Part shown: one piece after another, positions 9,286 to 20,706 of the stretch
Position numbering within the stretch: position 1 is the stretch's first letter
Layout: every line of letters starts with the position of its first letter
Assembly (NCBI GenBank): GCA_003024175.1
Contig: MDYQ01000212.1
Coordinates: 1 to 46,772, forward strand
Origin: Planoprotostelium fungivorum
Lineage: Eukaryota > Evosea > Variosea > Cavosteliida > Cavosteliaceae
Length of the DNA: 46,772 bases
Reading direction: 5' to 3'
Made by a program: the position numbers and the translations under genes
Notes under the pieces: generated by a model
Told to the model about the DNA's origin: nothing
What the model saw: the letters and a program-made list of their open reading frames with translations, nothing else
Database searches by the model: none

Positions 9286-12200
9286 TCATCTGTTGTTGTT
9301 TGTGATGAGAGTATGATGTTTGTGATGAGAAGAGTGTGATGTTTGTGATGAAAGGAGATGAGAGGATGGATGTGCACTCTTTATGTCTTCTTCTTCAGGA
9401 ATCGTGGCGTCGTGACTTTTCCACTGAATTGAGACATCTTCGTGGGCGGTGGCAGCGGTGGTGGATTCTGTCTCAACATCAGGTGGGAGATCACAAGTCT
9501 GACTCACCAAGATGAGCAGCTTCTCAAAGACATTGATGCGATCCATAACGAACGTTCCCTGTTGCTGTGACGTCATCAGTCAGACGCTCTCATCATCATC
9601 TCACCCTCTTCACAGGTCTGCCCAACTCCATGGCAAAGTGTCTCCTGATCTCTTCCTTCACCTGAACGTCTTCAGTGTCTCTCCTATTCAAAATCGTTCT
9701 CACTTCTTGTCTGACAAAAACTTCGCCCGGCAGTAGTCTCGTCATGACTTTATCGACATCTGGTAAGATCTTCGTCTGTGAGGCGCGTTAGAGTCAAGGA
9801 TATCATCATCACCGACGATCACCTCGAGTGATGCGAGGGTGTCTTCCACTCGTCCCTCAACCTTCTTCTCTTCTTCCGCTCCTTTTCCTTCCTTCTCTTC
9901 TCTTCCTTCCTTCTCTTCTGTTCGTGGTGAGTTTCTCTTCTCGCTGTCTTGTGAGTTTCCGAATGGCTCTGGAGCGCTGCCTGCTCTCATCTTTGTCTTC
10001 TGTAATGCGAGAGACACGTGTGAGTCTCTCTCCTTCTCTTCTTTCTTCTCCTCCTTCTCTTCTTCTCTCTCCTCCTTCTCTTCCTTCTCTTCTTCTTCGC
10101 TGACTGTTTCCGTTGAGATTTTTTCTGTGGATTTGAGAGAAGAACGAATCGGCCGGAAATTGGGAGCGGAGCTCGATTTGGCGGGAATCAAATGGCCGGG
10201 GACCTGTACGCGGTTTTAGGGTTTAACTCGACTCCTTTCAATCCCATCGCCTCACCGATGATCTCGGTGTGGTCTCCCCGTCAGACAGAGATCCATCTTC
10301 GTGTGTGACGACCATACTGGGTACCTCCTTCTCTTCTCTCATATCGGAAACCATATTCTCACTGCTCGTTCTCATTGGCTGTAATGAAATGAGGATGAGA
10401 GAGAGAGAAGACGAGAGAGAGAAGATGAGAGAGAGAAGATGAGAGAGAAGATGAGAAGATGAGAGAGAAGATGAGAGAGAAGATGAGAGAGAAGATGAGA
10501 GAGAAGATGAGAGAGAAGATGAGAGAGAAGATGAGAGAGAAGATGAGAGAGAAGATGAGAGAGAAGATGAGAGAGAAGATGAGAGAGAAGTCTCACTTGT
10601 TGTAAGTCACCGAATACTCTGGACACGCTCAGACGTGGCATCCTCGCTTCGTTTTTGAGAGTGACGACGGGGGAATTGGCATTGCTCCAAGATAAGTATC
10701 TCGCTGTTTGCGGTGAATAAGAGAAGATTCGTGATGATCATCATGTGATGAGATCGTGATGATGGATGATCGTGTAATGATGGTGTGATGATAGTGTGTG
10801 ATGATAGTGTGTGATGATAGTGTGTGATGGTGTGATGATGGTGTGATGATGACAATGATGGATGGACCCACTCTTCATCTCCATGTTCGAGAGGTTGACG
10901 GCAGCTTCGATGGCCAATACCCAATCTTCCTTGTCTGTGACACCTTCACATTCGAATAAGAAGCTCTTGTTCTTCAGGTACAGACCGAACGTATCGCGGC
11001 CGTATCTCGACCCCTCTTGATCGTTGATCATTCCCAGATTCTTCAGAGGACAGATCTGTCGTACGTCATCAAACATCATCATACATCATCACATCATCAC
11101 ACACATCATCACACATCATCACACCATCATCACACATCATCAAACATCATCTCACCTCCTTGACGCTCAACTGATTGTTCGGTTTCGGTTTAGCCAATAC
11201 GATGCAATCGTTGAATACGGCCACCCAGAGGACCTTCCAATCTTCTTCTTTCGATGTCCTCACCCCCAGGAGTCCTTCCCTCTGCAGTCTCCTCGATGCC
11301 TGACCTTCCTTCCACTCGGGTTTGATCTGATCTCATCAACTCTGTTCACATCATCGATGCGAGTGTGATTCGGATGACATCGTCGATGTGATGATGGCTC
11401 ACCCTTCCCTTCATTCTCATTTCGATTCGAGTCACTCGATTGATTCCCTCTGCTTCTCTCTTCTTCTCGTTCACTGATTTCGATCATCATCACATCGACA
11501 TCACATCACATCACATCGACATCACATCAACATCAACATCACATCAACATCACATCACATTACGATATCAATCTCATCCACTCACCGTATCTAGCCACTT
11601 CGATGATCTTATCTAACGCCTGTGACAAAGCTTCATAATCCGGATGTTTTCTGTGCGTCTTCGCCTTCAGTCTCTCCAATAACATCTGATATCTAGGTAT
11701 CCTCTGAATGGGCAGAATGAGGTGAGAAGTCAAGTCTAACATGTCCTTTCCGTTCTTCTCTGTCTCCTGTGTCTCTGAATCAGCGAGAGTGATCGGATGA
11801 TTCGACTCACGGATAGCCATCGATGAAATTCGACGTTGCTCTTTCTCAGTTGAGCTAACCTCTCGATCGATGCGTCGTAGTTGTTGACGTACTGAGCGTA
11901 CAATCGAAGAGAGCTTTGCTGTGTGGAATTCAGATATTAGCTAACAAAGACAGAATAAGAGAGAAGAAGAGAAAATGAAAGAGGATAAGAGAATAACAGA
12001 GGACAAGAGAGAAGAAGAGAGAATAAAGAAAGAAGGAGAGAGAATAAAAGAGAATAAAAGATACATCACCCATGACAAGAATACATCTCCAATGCAAGAG
12101 AGAACATTCCAATCCTTCCACCTCTCTTCCAGTGAACTCAAAAAGAAAGAATTGATACCATAGATCATCTCATTCAGTCGTCAATTCTACATTCATACCA

Positions 12201-14244
12201 TAATACATATAAGACACGACACACAAAAGTCAAGAGAGGTAAGAGACGAGAAAGACACACCTCTATGTCTGAAAAGATGATCCTCAGATCTGCCTGGCTG
12301 ATGAGATGTTTGAATCGGCTCCTCTGCAGTGGCGCTTTGAACAGATTCAGAGCCGTCTGCAGCCCTCCCACGTAACTGTCGCCCGTCAATCTCTACCGCC
12401 AAAAAACGAGTAAGGCTGACCTCCTCTCTGTCTCGCAGATCTCTCTCATGATTCTCCTCCTCATGATCTGATCGCTCACTCCCTTTAGAAAATCCCTCCT
12501 CTGTTGATGACTTGAGGAGAAGAGATGGAAAAATTGTCGTCACCTCGCGATGTCTCTTGATGATGGCGATCACCTTGTCTACCCTGTGTAGATCGTATTT
12601 TTTCTTTTCGATTCTCGATCGTTTCATCGCCTCCTCTGGTGTGTGTCAGTCAACGGTGTCACCTTCTAAAACACACCGGCTCTCTCTTTTCTCTGCTGTA
12701 GGAAGGTCCTGTGGCCTCGCATGAACGTGTCCCTCCACGTTGATTTACTCCCACCCTTGTCTAAACCAGCTTGAGCACATTTGCTCTTCCTGAGTCGGTT
12801 AGAGGGAGAGTTTTCATCGAGTTTCCACCAGAATCTCTCGGTGTTGGCGGCGGCAGCGTAAGACCTGCAGACCATTCTCATTGTGGCCGTCACTGTGGCG
12901 GGAAGATATCTACACATGATTTCCACGATGGAGTCTGAGGCTAGAGGAGCACTCTGCTCGTTCCACATCTCTACGATGATTTCGTCAGAGAAAATTACGC
13001 GAGATTTCGACGGAATTTCACCGGATAGGTAAGCCTTCGTTTCTGGAAAATTTCTCGAGAGGAAGAAGACGTCACCCTGGTCACCTCTGACGGTAAAGGG
13101 GACTTTTCCTCGAATTTTCCGGTTGCCACACAGGGCCTTCAGGGTAGTCGTGTGACCTCTCATCGCTGCCTTGTGAAACACGTTCTCTCCCGTTCTACAA
13201 CGAGTCAATCATAAATCTTCGGATTTATTTTATTGTTGAGATTGAACGAGAGATGAAGGTGGGACTCACATGTCGCGGAAGTTGAAATTCGCTCCTGCAT
13301 CGATCAACCTCCTCACTATGAAACTCGAACCTATTCGTTCGTCGTCATTCTTCACGGATGGTGAGAGGGAAAAACGAATCACCTGCAGCTGCTGCCAACA
13401 TGAGTGGTGTCCTTCCCTCGTTGTCCATCTGATTCAACGTTCTACGGTCTAACATTTTACTCAATATAGGTATCACCGTCTACAACGATGTAAATGGATG
13501 GTTGGATTCTTTTTGGAATTTGACACCTGCTCTTCCGTCTCATCCATGCGGTGTGAGCAGAGACAGTGGAGGGGTAACGAGCCATCTCGAGAGAAGACAT
13601 GAATGTCTATGTTTGGATGCTGTAAGAGGAAGCTCAGGACGGGAAAATGTCTGTGGATGGCCGCAATGTGAAGCACTGATGCATGTCAAAAGGATCCGCT
13701 GTTTCCGAGTGAATGTGTCGAGATGGACATCATCGCGAGAGGATGATCTGTTTTGTAATCCAACTCACTCGTCTGATTGAATCGGTTGACGGAGTTCAAA
13801 TCATTACTCCTCTGTTTGATGATGAATCGAATGGCGCTGACATCGCCAGTCGCTGCCGATTCGTGTGGACTGACTGTCTGAGGTGAGATGTTACACGTCC
13901 ATCGTCGTTCGCTTACGTAGATCTTGTTCTCCCTTGTCCAATGTTAGAAGTCCTTTTATCTGGTGCATCGATAACGACTTGAACACTGATAACCTGTTAC
14001 GAATCAGCAGCGAACTTCCATTATCTATCGGTTAGACCTCCTTGAATCGACATCGGATGGAGAGCGCTGTTCGCGACTTTTCATTTGTGCAGATTCATCG
14101 ACGACAGATGGAGAACGATTGTGTCTCCTCTCTTGTTGACCACCCCATTGCAAGTTGGTATCACTCCTCACAATGGGGCGTTCCCTCTGCATCATGTTCG
14201 TCAACTGATTCTATCAGTCACTCTCTCACCTTGTCGCCTTTCAT
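9286..14244 (-). CDS. Ankyrin / F-box-like / DH-PH Rho guanine nucleotide exchange factor
   Basis: Some 17 exons join in frame on the minus strand. The N-terminus has ankyrin repeats at about 13.9-13.1 kb (SPHESAATGDVSAIRFIIK, LHIAAIHRHFPVLSFLLQ, TPLMLAAAAG, FHKAAMRGHTTTLKAL). An F-box-like helix set follows at 13.0-12.8 kb (SIVEIMCRYLPATVTATMRM). The DH domain spans about 12.6-11.6 kb: ICETERSYVGGLQTALNLF, then EERWKDWN and SCIGDVFLS, LYAQYVNNYDASIERL, and LILPIQRIPRYQMLLERL. The PH domain lies at 11.3-10.9 kb (LQREGLLGVRTSK, SFLFECEGVTDKEDWV). A long Glu/Lys-rich acidic linker (10.1-9.85 kb) and a helical C-terminus with LLPGEVFVRQEV complete it. RhoGEFs load GTP onto Rho/Rac GTPases at membranes. 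Two introns are filled with repeats. The first 15-nt exon and its 25-nt intron are doubtful; translation may begin further in. Confidence 0.85.
10391..10590. repeat. Purine-rich minisatellite (12-bp unit) inside a RhoGEF intron
   Basis: The unit GAGAGAAGATGA repeats about eleven times with near-perfect identity from roughly 10452 to 10590, preceded by looser GA-rich copies. On the gene's sense strand it is a polypyrimidine run. It lies within one intron, between the exon ending FGDLQQ and the exon starting PMRTSSENM. The antisense frame reading LLSHLLSHLL is produced by the repeat and is not a gene. Confidence 0.9.
10735..10868. repeat. TGATG-rich simple repeat in a RhoGEF intron
   Basis: Imperfect units of GATGATAGTGTGT and GATGGTGTGATGAT fill most of this intron, directly 3' of the PH-domain exon on the sense strand. 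A related TGATGATGTG-type repeat fills the preceding intron at 11056-11155. Confidence 0.8.
11056..11155 (-). repeat. TGATG-rich simple repeat filling a PH-domain intron
   Basis: The 100-nt intron between the exon ending NNQLSVKE and the one beginning ICPLKNLG consists almost wholly of GTGATGATG/TTTGATGATG units read on the sense strand. Its splice sites are GTGAG and CAG, and the phase is kept. Confidence 0.8.
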
Positions 14245-14616
14245 ACAGCGGATGATGTCGTGAGATCTGTGTGTATCATCTTAAGAGGCAGTTTATCTAC
14301 AACACACGGGAGCTGCGACCTTCTCCACAGAATAAGTTCGTGTACAGTTAATTAATCTGTTCATTTGTCCTCTGGGAGCAGTCCCTAGAAAGGTGATTAG
14401 ACCAGGGTTGAAGTCTCTGATGAACAAGACTGTGTCTGTGTTATTCTTTTCAATTTAGAAACGTGTATCATGCGTACAGCTGATCCACTGCATAGCGAGA
14501 TGTTGATCTCCTGATTTCTGCATTGATTTATTTCCTAGACAGCACTAATCAAATGCCCCGAGATCCTTGCTCAATGTGACCTGTGTCCTCTCGCCGCTTC
14601 TGTACATACATCCTCT
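14245..14616. other. Intergenic stretch, nothing recognised
   Basis: This 372-bp AT-richer stretch lies between the RGS gene's stop and the first RhoGEF exon, both on the minus strand. It probably holds the RGS 3' end and the RhoGEF promoter. No ORF, RNA gene or clear motif was seen. Confidence 0.5.
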
Positions 14617-16489
14617 TTATACTCCTTGTTGAATCGTTGTGTTGTGTCCGTTGATCGGCCGAGTGAATGACAGTTTCGATCCGACGTCCAATGATGCATG
14701 TAACTTCTTCCCGAAACTAGAAGTTCTCAGCCTCCTTGGGTTCTCTTCTTCGGTGCTGACGGCCAGTTCGACTTCGAACGAGCCGTTGTCGATGACGACC
14801 TTCTTCTCGGATGACTTTCTCGAAGGCTCGATCGTCTCTCTTTCCATCCTGGATCGAACGGGAGACGGAGGTGCCGTCGTGCAGGTTGAGGTGGTGGAAG
14901 AGATGCGACTGCTGCAGACGGACATGTTGAATAGATCGGGTTGTGATGAGTAGCCTCTGATAGGGAGATTGGAAGATACTGACTGGCTCCTCGATCGTAT
15001 GTCAGCGCTCGATGATGGAATAGGTTCGAGTTGTTGGCGGTTGCCACTCTTCATCTGAGCGCACGACTCGATGGACAAAGGCGGGCGTGTCGGCCGGGTA
15101 GTTCGTGTCGGCGACCATTTCTCGAATAGGCTCTTCTCTATACGCAGTGGTCTGGGTTCTTGAGGAACTCACGTTGTCATCAGCTCACCTCGGTTGTGAA
15201 TGCAGGTAACGTGGGAGGTGCAACGTCTCTAATGTATCCCACGCTATCTTCTGTGCGTGATGAAATGCTGTGTAGTCCATCGGATTGAGGACCAATCTCC
15301 GGCTGATGTCTGTTTGAATGGCTTCAGGCATATTGAGGCACGCTGGTGATACAAAATCGAAAAACCTCTTATAGATTCGATCCAACTCAGACGCTAAACT
15401 GATATCACTCCCGTCAGACATGATGTGGATCATATCCCTCCTCACTTGGTTCTTGTTCGTGTAGATTCAGCTTGTTTAGAGTTGAGAGATTCCACAGCCA
15501 GCCAAAACTCCATCAGTTCATCGGAGAAGCTCTTCTCTAGATACTGCCGGAAAGCGTGCAGCTGCTCATCCACTTCGATGATGGTCCTGAGAGGTGATGC
15601 AGTCTTTGGAGACAACACTTCAGCACCCATCACTAGAAAAATGAACCTCGCTGCCTGGCACGCTCTGGGCCCTCACCAGATTTTATTTATTTATAGAATT
15701 TGACCTTCCTATTCTGGCCGATTTAAGTGGCACAAAGCTCAACCTGGCGTCCATACGAATTATGATCTCATACTGCTGTCTATGCCAATATCACCAGCTG
15801 GAGACACACAGACTCTGCCTTCTTTATCCTTCATCACGCTCTTCAAATTTTGTATCCAGGTGCACCTCTTCGGAGAACCTCACCTTGGTTTCTTCGTGTT
15901 CCTAACGACCGTGAGTCCCCCTCTCAAACTCATCGAAGGTTGACGGAGTGCTTCTCTCACCTTCGTGGCTTCTTGTATGAAATCATCCACTTCCGCCGTA
16001 TCTTCTTCAGATGCTTGCTCGACAGATTCTACAGGAGCATCGGATGATTGAGCTAATTCATTGATGAACTCATCGACGTGTTGCTGTGATGGTCAACTTC
16101 GTGTGGCTGATTTCATCTGCTCACCGAATTCTCCTTGTCCTCCGGTGATAAACTGTCTTCTGGGCGTGGGGTGTTCTTCACTGAAGAAGATCTCGTCTCT
16201 TTCAATGTCTTTGGTTCGTTGACTTTTACGGGTGATACGATCTGAGGTTCGGGCTACATCACATCAATCGAAGCCGATGCAATCTCCTCACCTTGTAAAA
16301 TAATGCCTCTGGCAGCTTGATTGGGTCAAAGGTTTTCGTTGGTACCGTCGATTTCACGTGTGACGTATACTTTGGAGGATCGGGAGATGGTGATTCCTTC
16401 CGTTGTTTGAGTGCTGGAGGTGGCAGTGGTTTATCTTCTTTCGTGATCTTTACTTTGGGAGGGACTGGTGTGCTGTTTCCTCCGCCCAT
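14617..16489 (-). CDS. RGS-domain protein with N-myristoylation-type start
   Basis: Translation starts MGGGNSTPVPPKVK, which fits the MGxxxS/T N-myristoylation pattern, and then runs through a Pro/Lys-rich disordered region and acidic exons (QHVDEFINELAQSSDAPVES). The RGS domain follows: LHAFRQYLEKSFSDELMEFW, LASELDRIYKRFFDFVSPAC, LNMPEAIQTDISRRLV, then YTAFHHAQKIAWDTLE. These are the canonical RGS helices and interface residues. A 47-nt intron interrupts the domain after ESTRTRT. A long Ser/Pro-rich tail to the stop at 14617 includes many RxxS sites. RGS proteins speed GTP hydrolysis by heterotrimeric G-alpha subunits; a myristoyl anchor would hold it at the membrane. The exons around 15.65-15.85 kb are the least certain. 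Confidence 0.85.
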
Positions 16490-17053
16490 GATGATGATGT
16501 GGACCGCTGTGTCTCTGACGCGCTGTCAAGGGTTCAATCTATTTTCGGGACACAGAATTGTAGATTAATGGCAAATCAGCAAGATTTACGGGGGGTGTCA
16601 GTTTGGGTGAAAATAGAAGCAATCGGAGTAAGCAATCGGAGTGGACACACCGATGGCGGGCTCATCATCTGGTTCTGATCTCGGTGTCGGTGTGAGGGGC
16701 TCACAATGCATGAGTGGGTCGAGGAAGAACAGATCGAGTTCTTCCGATAGAGCTGGATCGGACCACTTGATTGATGTTTCTAAAGCTCATTGCGTCGTGC
16801 GTTAGCTCTGGATACGAAATGAGTGACGTCATAGACGTCTCCCCGTGTGGAGAGATAGAGAAGGTGGAATCGATGGACGCACAATATGATTACCGAGGAG
16901 TTCTTGGCGTTATTTTGGAAGCAAGAGACAATGATGTCAAGCTGACGTGGGCGGAGAGATGATGTAATAGATGAAAGAATGAGTCACAGAGCGCATCTGC
17001 ATGTCGTGTGAGGTTCGACATACTTCACATAGAACATATGTGCTGACTTTGCT
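16490..17053. other. Gap between the RGS and ankyrin genes, no supported gene
   Basis: It contains the RGS upstream region and a 63-codon plus-strand ORF at 16771-16962 with no recognisable motif or splice context. I see no RNA gene. Confidence 0.4.
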
Positions 17054-18477
17054 TTATTCACAGACTGGACTGGAATACAGCTGAATACTACCGCTTGTGA
17101 TTATCGAGCAGTTGCACCATTTTTGTGTCCTCACTGTGTTGCTCTTCTTGGCCGCGTGTAGCTGTGCAGATGCATCCACGCGAGGATGAGACAACAGTAG
17201 CTCGACCACATCAGTGTGACCTCTTGCTGCTGACGCCAGGACGAGGCTATGTCTGGATGGATCGACTCGCTCGTCAGCCAGTAGCAATCGTACCGTCTCC
17301 ATGTAACCGCCCTCAGTTGCTCTTGTGATGGCCTCGTCATATTCTGCTGATGGATCCACACGTGGATCGGATAAGAGTAACCTGACTGTCTCGCTGTGAA
17401 CCATACCGGCTGCAAATCTGATGCCATAGTTGTCATCTGCTGATGGATCCACACAAGGATGTGACAAGAGTAGACTGACTGTTTGACTATAACCCTTGCT
17501 CGCTGCTTGTTTGATGGCGTAATTACCAAATGATGATGGATCCACACGTGAGTCGGACAAGAGCAGCCTCACAGTCTCACTGTAGCCCATACTGGCTGCT
17601 GCTCTGATGGCGTAATTGTCTTTTGCTGATGGGTCCAGACGTGGGTCAGATAAGAGCACCCTGACAGTCCCACTGTGGTCATAGATGGCTGCGTGTATGA
17701 TGACGTAATTGTCATCTGCTGATGAATCCACACGTGAGTCGGATAAGAGCAGCTTCACAGTCTCACTGCGGCTTATAATATCACTGGCTGCTGCTTTGTG
17801 GCTTGATTGTCTTGTGCTGATGGATCCACTCGTGAATCGGACAAGAGCAACCTGATTATCTCATTGTGGCCCGCACTGACTGCGTGTATGATGGCGGAGT
17901 TGTCATGTACTGATGGATCCACACGTGAGTCGGACAAGAGCAGCCTCACAGTCTCGTCGTGGCCCTTACTGGCTGCTTTTATGGTGGCTTGATTGTCTCG
18001 TACTGATGGATCCACACGTTCATCAGACAAGAGCAGCTGGACAATACCGGTTCGACCGTATTTGGCTGCGGTTATGAAGGCTTGACCCTCTGCAGACACA
18101 TCCACCCGAAGATCATTCAAGAGTAGCCGTACAATCTCAGTCGAGGCACCCTTTGATGCGTTACAGAGGAGCTCAATGTCTTTACTGGAAGGATCCAGCT
18201 CAGCTCGAGTCAACAGAAAGCGCAATGACTCCACATTGCCTCCTTCTACTGCCAGAAGCAGATCGTCATCACTCAGACAATCAGTCAAGCTGTCCACTGA
18301 GAACGTCAGAAGGGCTTGTCTTCTATCGAGTGTCTCACCTATGTCTTTCCACAACTTGCACCTCAGCCGAAGGACGGCAAACTGTTTTCTCTTTGTATTG
18401 GGTGATTCCACATCCAAAGCCAAGTGCAAGATCACTTTTGTAACATCGTGACTGGAGGAGACGATACCGTTAGACAT
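17054..18477 (-). CDS. Ankyrin-repeat protein with F-box-like start (single frameshift)
   Basis: The first reading frame (18477-17773, 234 codons) begins with an F-box-like head (VTKVILHLALDVESP, RCKLWKDIGETLDRR) followed by ankyrin repeats of 34 residues with the consensus LLLSDSRVDPSAxDNxAI. It stops after DNQATKQQ. The repeat array resumes one base out of phase at 17758 and runs to 17054 for seven more repeats. A single missing base in the ACAAAGCAGCAGCC stretch explains this exactly. It could be a sequencing error or a recently broken gene, because no other lesion is seen. The gene has no introns in the array. Its full paralog lies on the opposite strand at 24.6 kb. Ankyrin arrays bind proteins; an F-box head would suggest substrate recruitment to SCF ubiquitin ligases, but that is inference. 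Confidence 0.8.
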
Positions 18478-18480
18478 CAG

Positions 18481-18852
18481 TTATCTCCTCTGCTGCTGGA
18501 GCGAAAGGTGATGATCTGATCTCGCAGATGTGCGGACGGAGTCATCGGGCCGCTTTGGCTGTTCCTCAGAAAGCAGAACATCGGGAGTTCCATCAGTGGT
18601 CTTCGAACTGATATAGGTGGCCCGCAGCTCACGAGACGATGATGATGATCGTGATGACCGTGACGATATGGACGTCTCCTCCGTATGGTTCCAGAGGTTC
18701 GATGGTGGTGATGGCGGGTCGTGTGCCGCCGCTGGTCGGAGATGTGACATCATTCCAAGTCCATCGCTAAACATCTTCTCTGCGGGCGAAACGACGACCA
18801 CCTGCAACTGATGCAACATCGCGATCGATTTCATCGTTGAGAAGACAGACAC
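18481..18852 (-). CDS. Small Ser-rich hypothetical protein
   Basis: An ORF of 123 codons fits tightly between ZPR1 (stop at 18866) and the ankyrin gene (ATG at 18477). The start MSVFSTMKSIAMLHQLQVVV is followed by a low-complexity region with SRSSRSSSSSREL and a Gln/Arg end. I recognise no domain. The extreme closeness to both neighbours could also mean it is a 3' UTR or upstream leader. Confidence 0.3.
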   Translation of the reverse strand: MSVFSTMKSIAMLHQLQVVVVSPAEKMFSDGLGMMSHLRPAAAHDPPSPPSNLWNHTEETSISSRSSRSSSSSRELRATYISSKTTDGTPDVLLSEEQPKRPDDSVRTSARSDHHLSLQQQRR

Positions 18853-18865
18853 ATGCAGAGACTCT

Positions 18866-20554
18866 CTATTCCTCTCCTTCTCTGTAGTTCTCCGTGTTGA
18901 TGTCGTTCAGGCCCAACTCTTCGTCTTCGTCCCAAGTACGATCGTACTCCTCCTCGCTCAGTTGTGGATCTGGATCTGGTGCGTAGAGACTCAAAATGTA
19001 ACTGTTTGCCACCGGATCTTCCAAAATGAGAGTGAAAGGCTCCCTTCCTTCAATCAACTGTCTCTCGTCATCATCACGATCATCTCCATCACATCATGAT
19101 GATCACGATCAACTCACGTCCTCCATATCAGAGAGAAACTTTTCGAACCTCTTCTTGATCTCTTCATCTCCCGAGTCTCCAGAGATGAAACCAGACGTGC
19201 GGCTGAGATCATCCTTGATTCCCGCCAACAGACCCTCCACCGTGGTGAACCTGCCGCCCAGCGTGCCACGAGTGATGTGAAGGTCCTTCTCTGGAACGTA
19301 AACGGTGGCTGTCTCTGATTTGAGGATGTCACGGTTCAGATCTTCTACTGATTCGACGCGAAGTGTCAGCCTCTTTCCTCTCTTTGAGATGGCCCCTCCT
19401 GCCTTGCACTCGGAAGATTTGTAGCCGCAGTACTCGCAGCTGCTGGCCATGATGATGACTTCCTTGAAGTAAGGAATTTCGATGGCAAACATTCTCGTTT
19501 CAGAAGGTGCGTTGCACTGAGAGCAGTTTCCTAAAGACATGAGATGACGATCATCATCATCATCTCACCGTTGAAGATCATGACTTGTTCCTTGTGATTG
19601 AATTTGTCAAAGTCCAACTCGTACTTGTTGTCCTTCTTCGCGCTGAAGTCTTTCAAAGCCTGGGACTCTGGTGTCTCGTTGCTCGTCAGTCCCAATTGGG
19701 TGTCTTGCTCCACCGTACGACTGTACCGGGTGACCTGTTTTATTTCGTTTAATTCACGTCGAATTGAGACGATCTACAACAATGTAGATCGTCGATATCT
19801 CACCTTGACTTTCGGATCAGGTTGAGGTGCATGAGGGTTCTCTATGAAAGAATTTCCCGCAGGATCGTCCAAGATGATGGTGAAGGGAAGAGTTTCGCCG
19901 GTAGCAATGGCTTCCAACTTTTCGATGAACTGACCGACTTGGATGGCAACTTCCGGGTCGACGAGAGCTCTGTCCTTCTGCGAATCACGGAGGGCATCGA
20001 CGGTTTGCATGAGGAATCCCTCGATGGTCTTCAAAGAACCTCTCTGGGTCGTCGCAGGTATCTGTCGGCGAGATCAGCTTTCGTGAGAAGATGAATGGAT
20101 CACCTCGAAATCGAGCTCGGGGATGCGAATGGTGGCGGACTCTGATTTGACGATCTGTCGGTTGACATCGCTCTTTTCTGTCACGTGTAACTGAGAAGAG
20201 TCAGGGGTGGAGATGATGGAAGGTGATCACCTCTAGCTTCTCTCCCTTCTCAGAAATCATACCACCCGACTGGACTTCGTTGCTTCTGAAATGACAGTGG
20301 GGGCAAGAGAAGGCCATGATGATGATGTCCTTGAAGTGAGGAATGCGAGTGAGGAGTAATCTCGTCACACCGTTTTCGTAACAGTTCATGCACAGACTCT
20401 CGAGCTCGGTGAAATTGTTATCAGCGCTGATATCGGCAAACATTCCCTTTCTCTCCTCTCCATTCGCAGTGTCTTCGTTTGTCACTTCATTCGTCTCCTC
20501 GTTTGTCTCCTCTACTTTGAGGTTGTCTAACTGCTCTGCTACCTGCTCCGTCAT
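18866..20554 (-). CDS. ZPR1: Zinc-finger protein ZPR1
   Basis: Seven exons form a complete ZPR1 with its duplicated architecture. The first half has the C4 finger CMNC ... FSCPHC after an acidic N-terminus, then the ZPR1 domain strand-rich part (SESATIRIPELDFEIP, LDDPAGNSFIENPHAP). The second half repeats it with CSQC ... SSCEYC, then ETATVYVPEKDLHITRGTL, and LILEDPVANSYILSLYAPDP. The C-terminus is acidic (DRTWDEDEELGLN). In other eukaryotes ZPR1 binds eEF1A as a folding chaperone and shuttles to the nucleus on growth signals. Introns are about 40-60 nt. The neighbour HGD starts 153 bp away in the opposite direction. Confidence 0.95.
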
Positions 20555-20706
20555 CGATTCGGTTTTAGTGATTCTCAGCCTTTCTCAATGCGGAATTTTT
20601 GGAATTACAACGAGCTCGCATGGCATTACGCGTAATTTGGGATTTCCGTTTGTAAAAAGGAGCCATCACAACACGAGAAGGGAACATCTCTATAGACGTA
20701 GACAAG
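20555..20706. promoter_or_regulatory. Divergent ZPR1/HGD promoter with a 12-bp palindrome
   Basis: The 152 bp between the two start codons contain a perfect palindrome ATTACGCGTAAT at 20625-20636, eight bases after CGAGCTCG (20611-20618), which is also a palindrome. Such sites fit a dimeric transcription factor. Function is inferred from position and symmetry only. Confidence 0.45.

Noticed and set aside
9742-10191. Glu/Lys-rich ORF as a stand-alone gene
   Set aside because: It splices in phase at both ends into the RhoGEF transcript.
10372-10641. 89-codon ORF of repeated LLSHLL
   Set aside because: It is a translation of the 12-bp minisatellite within an intron of the RhoGEF.
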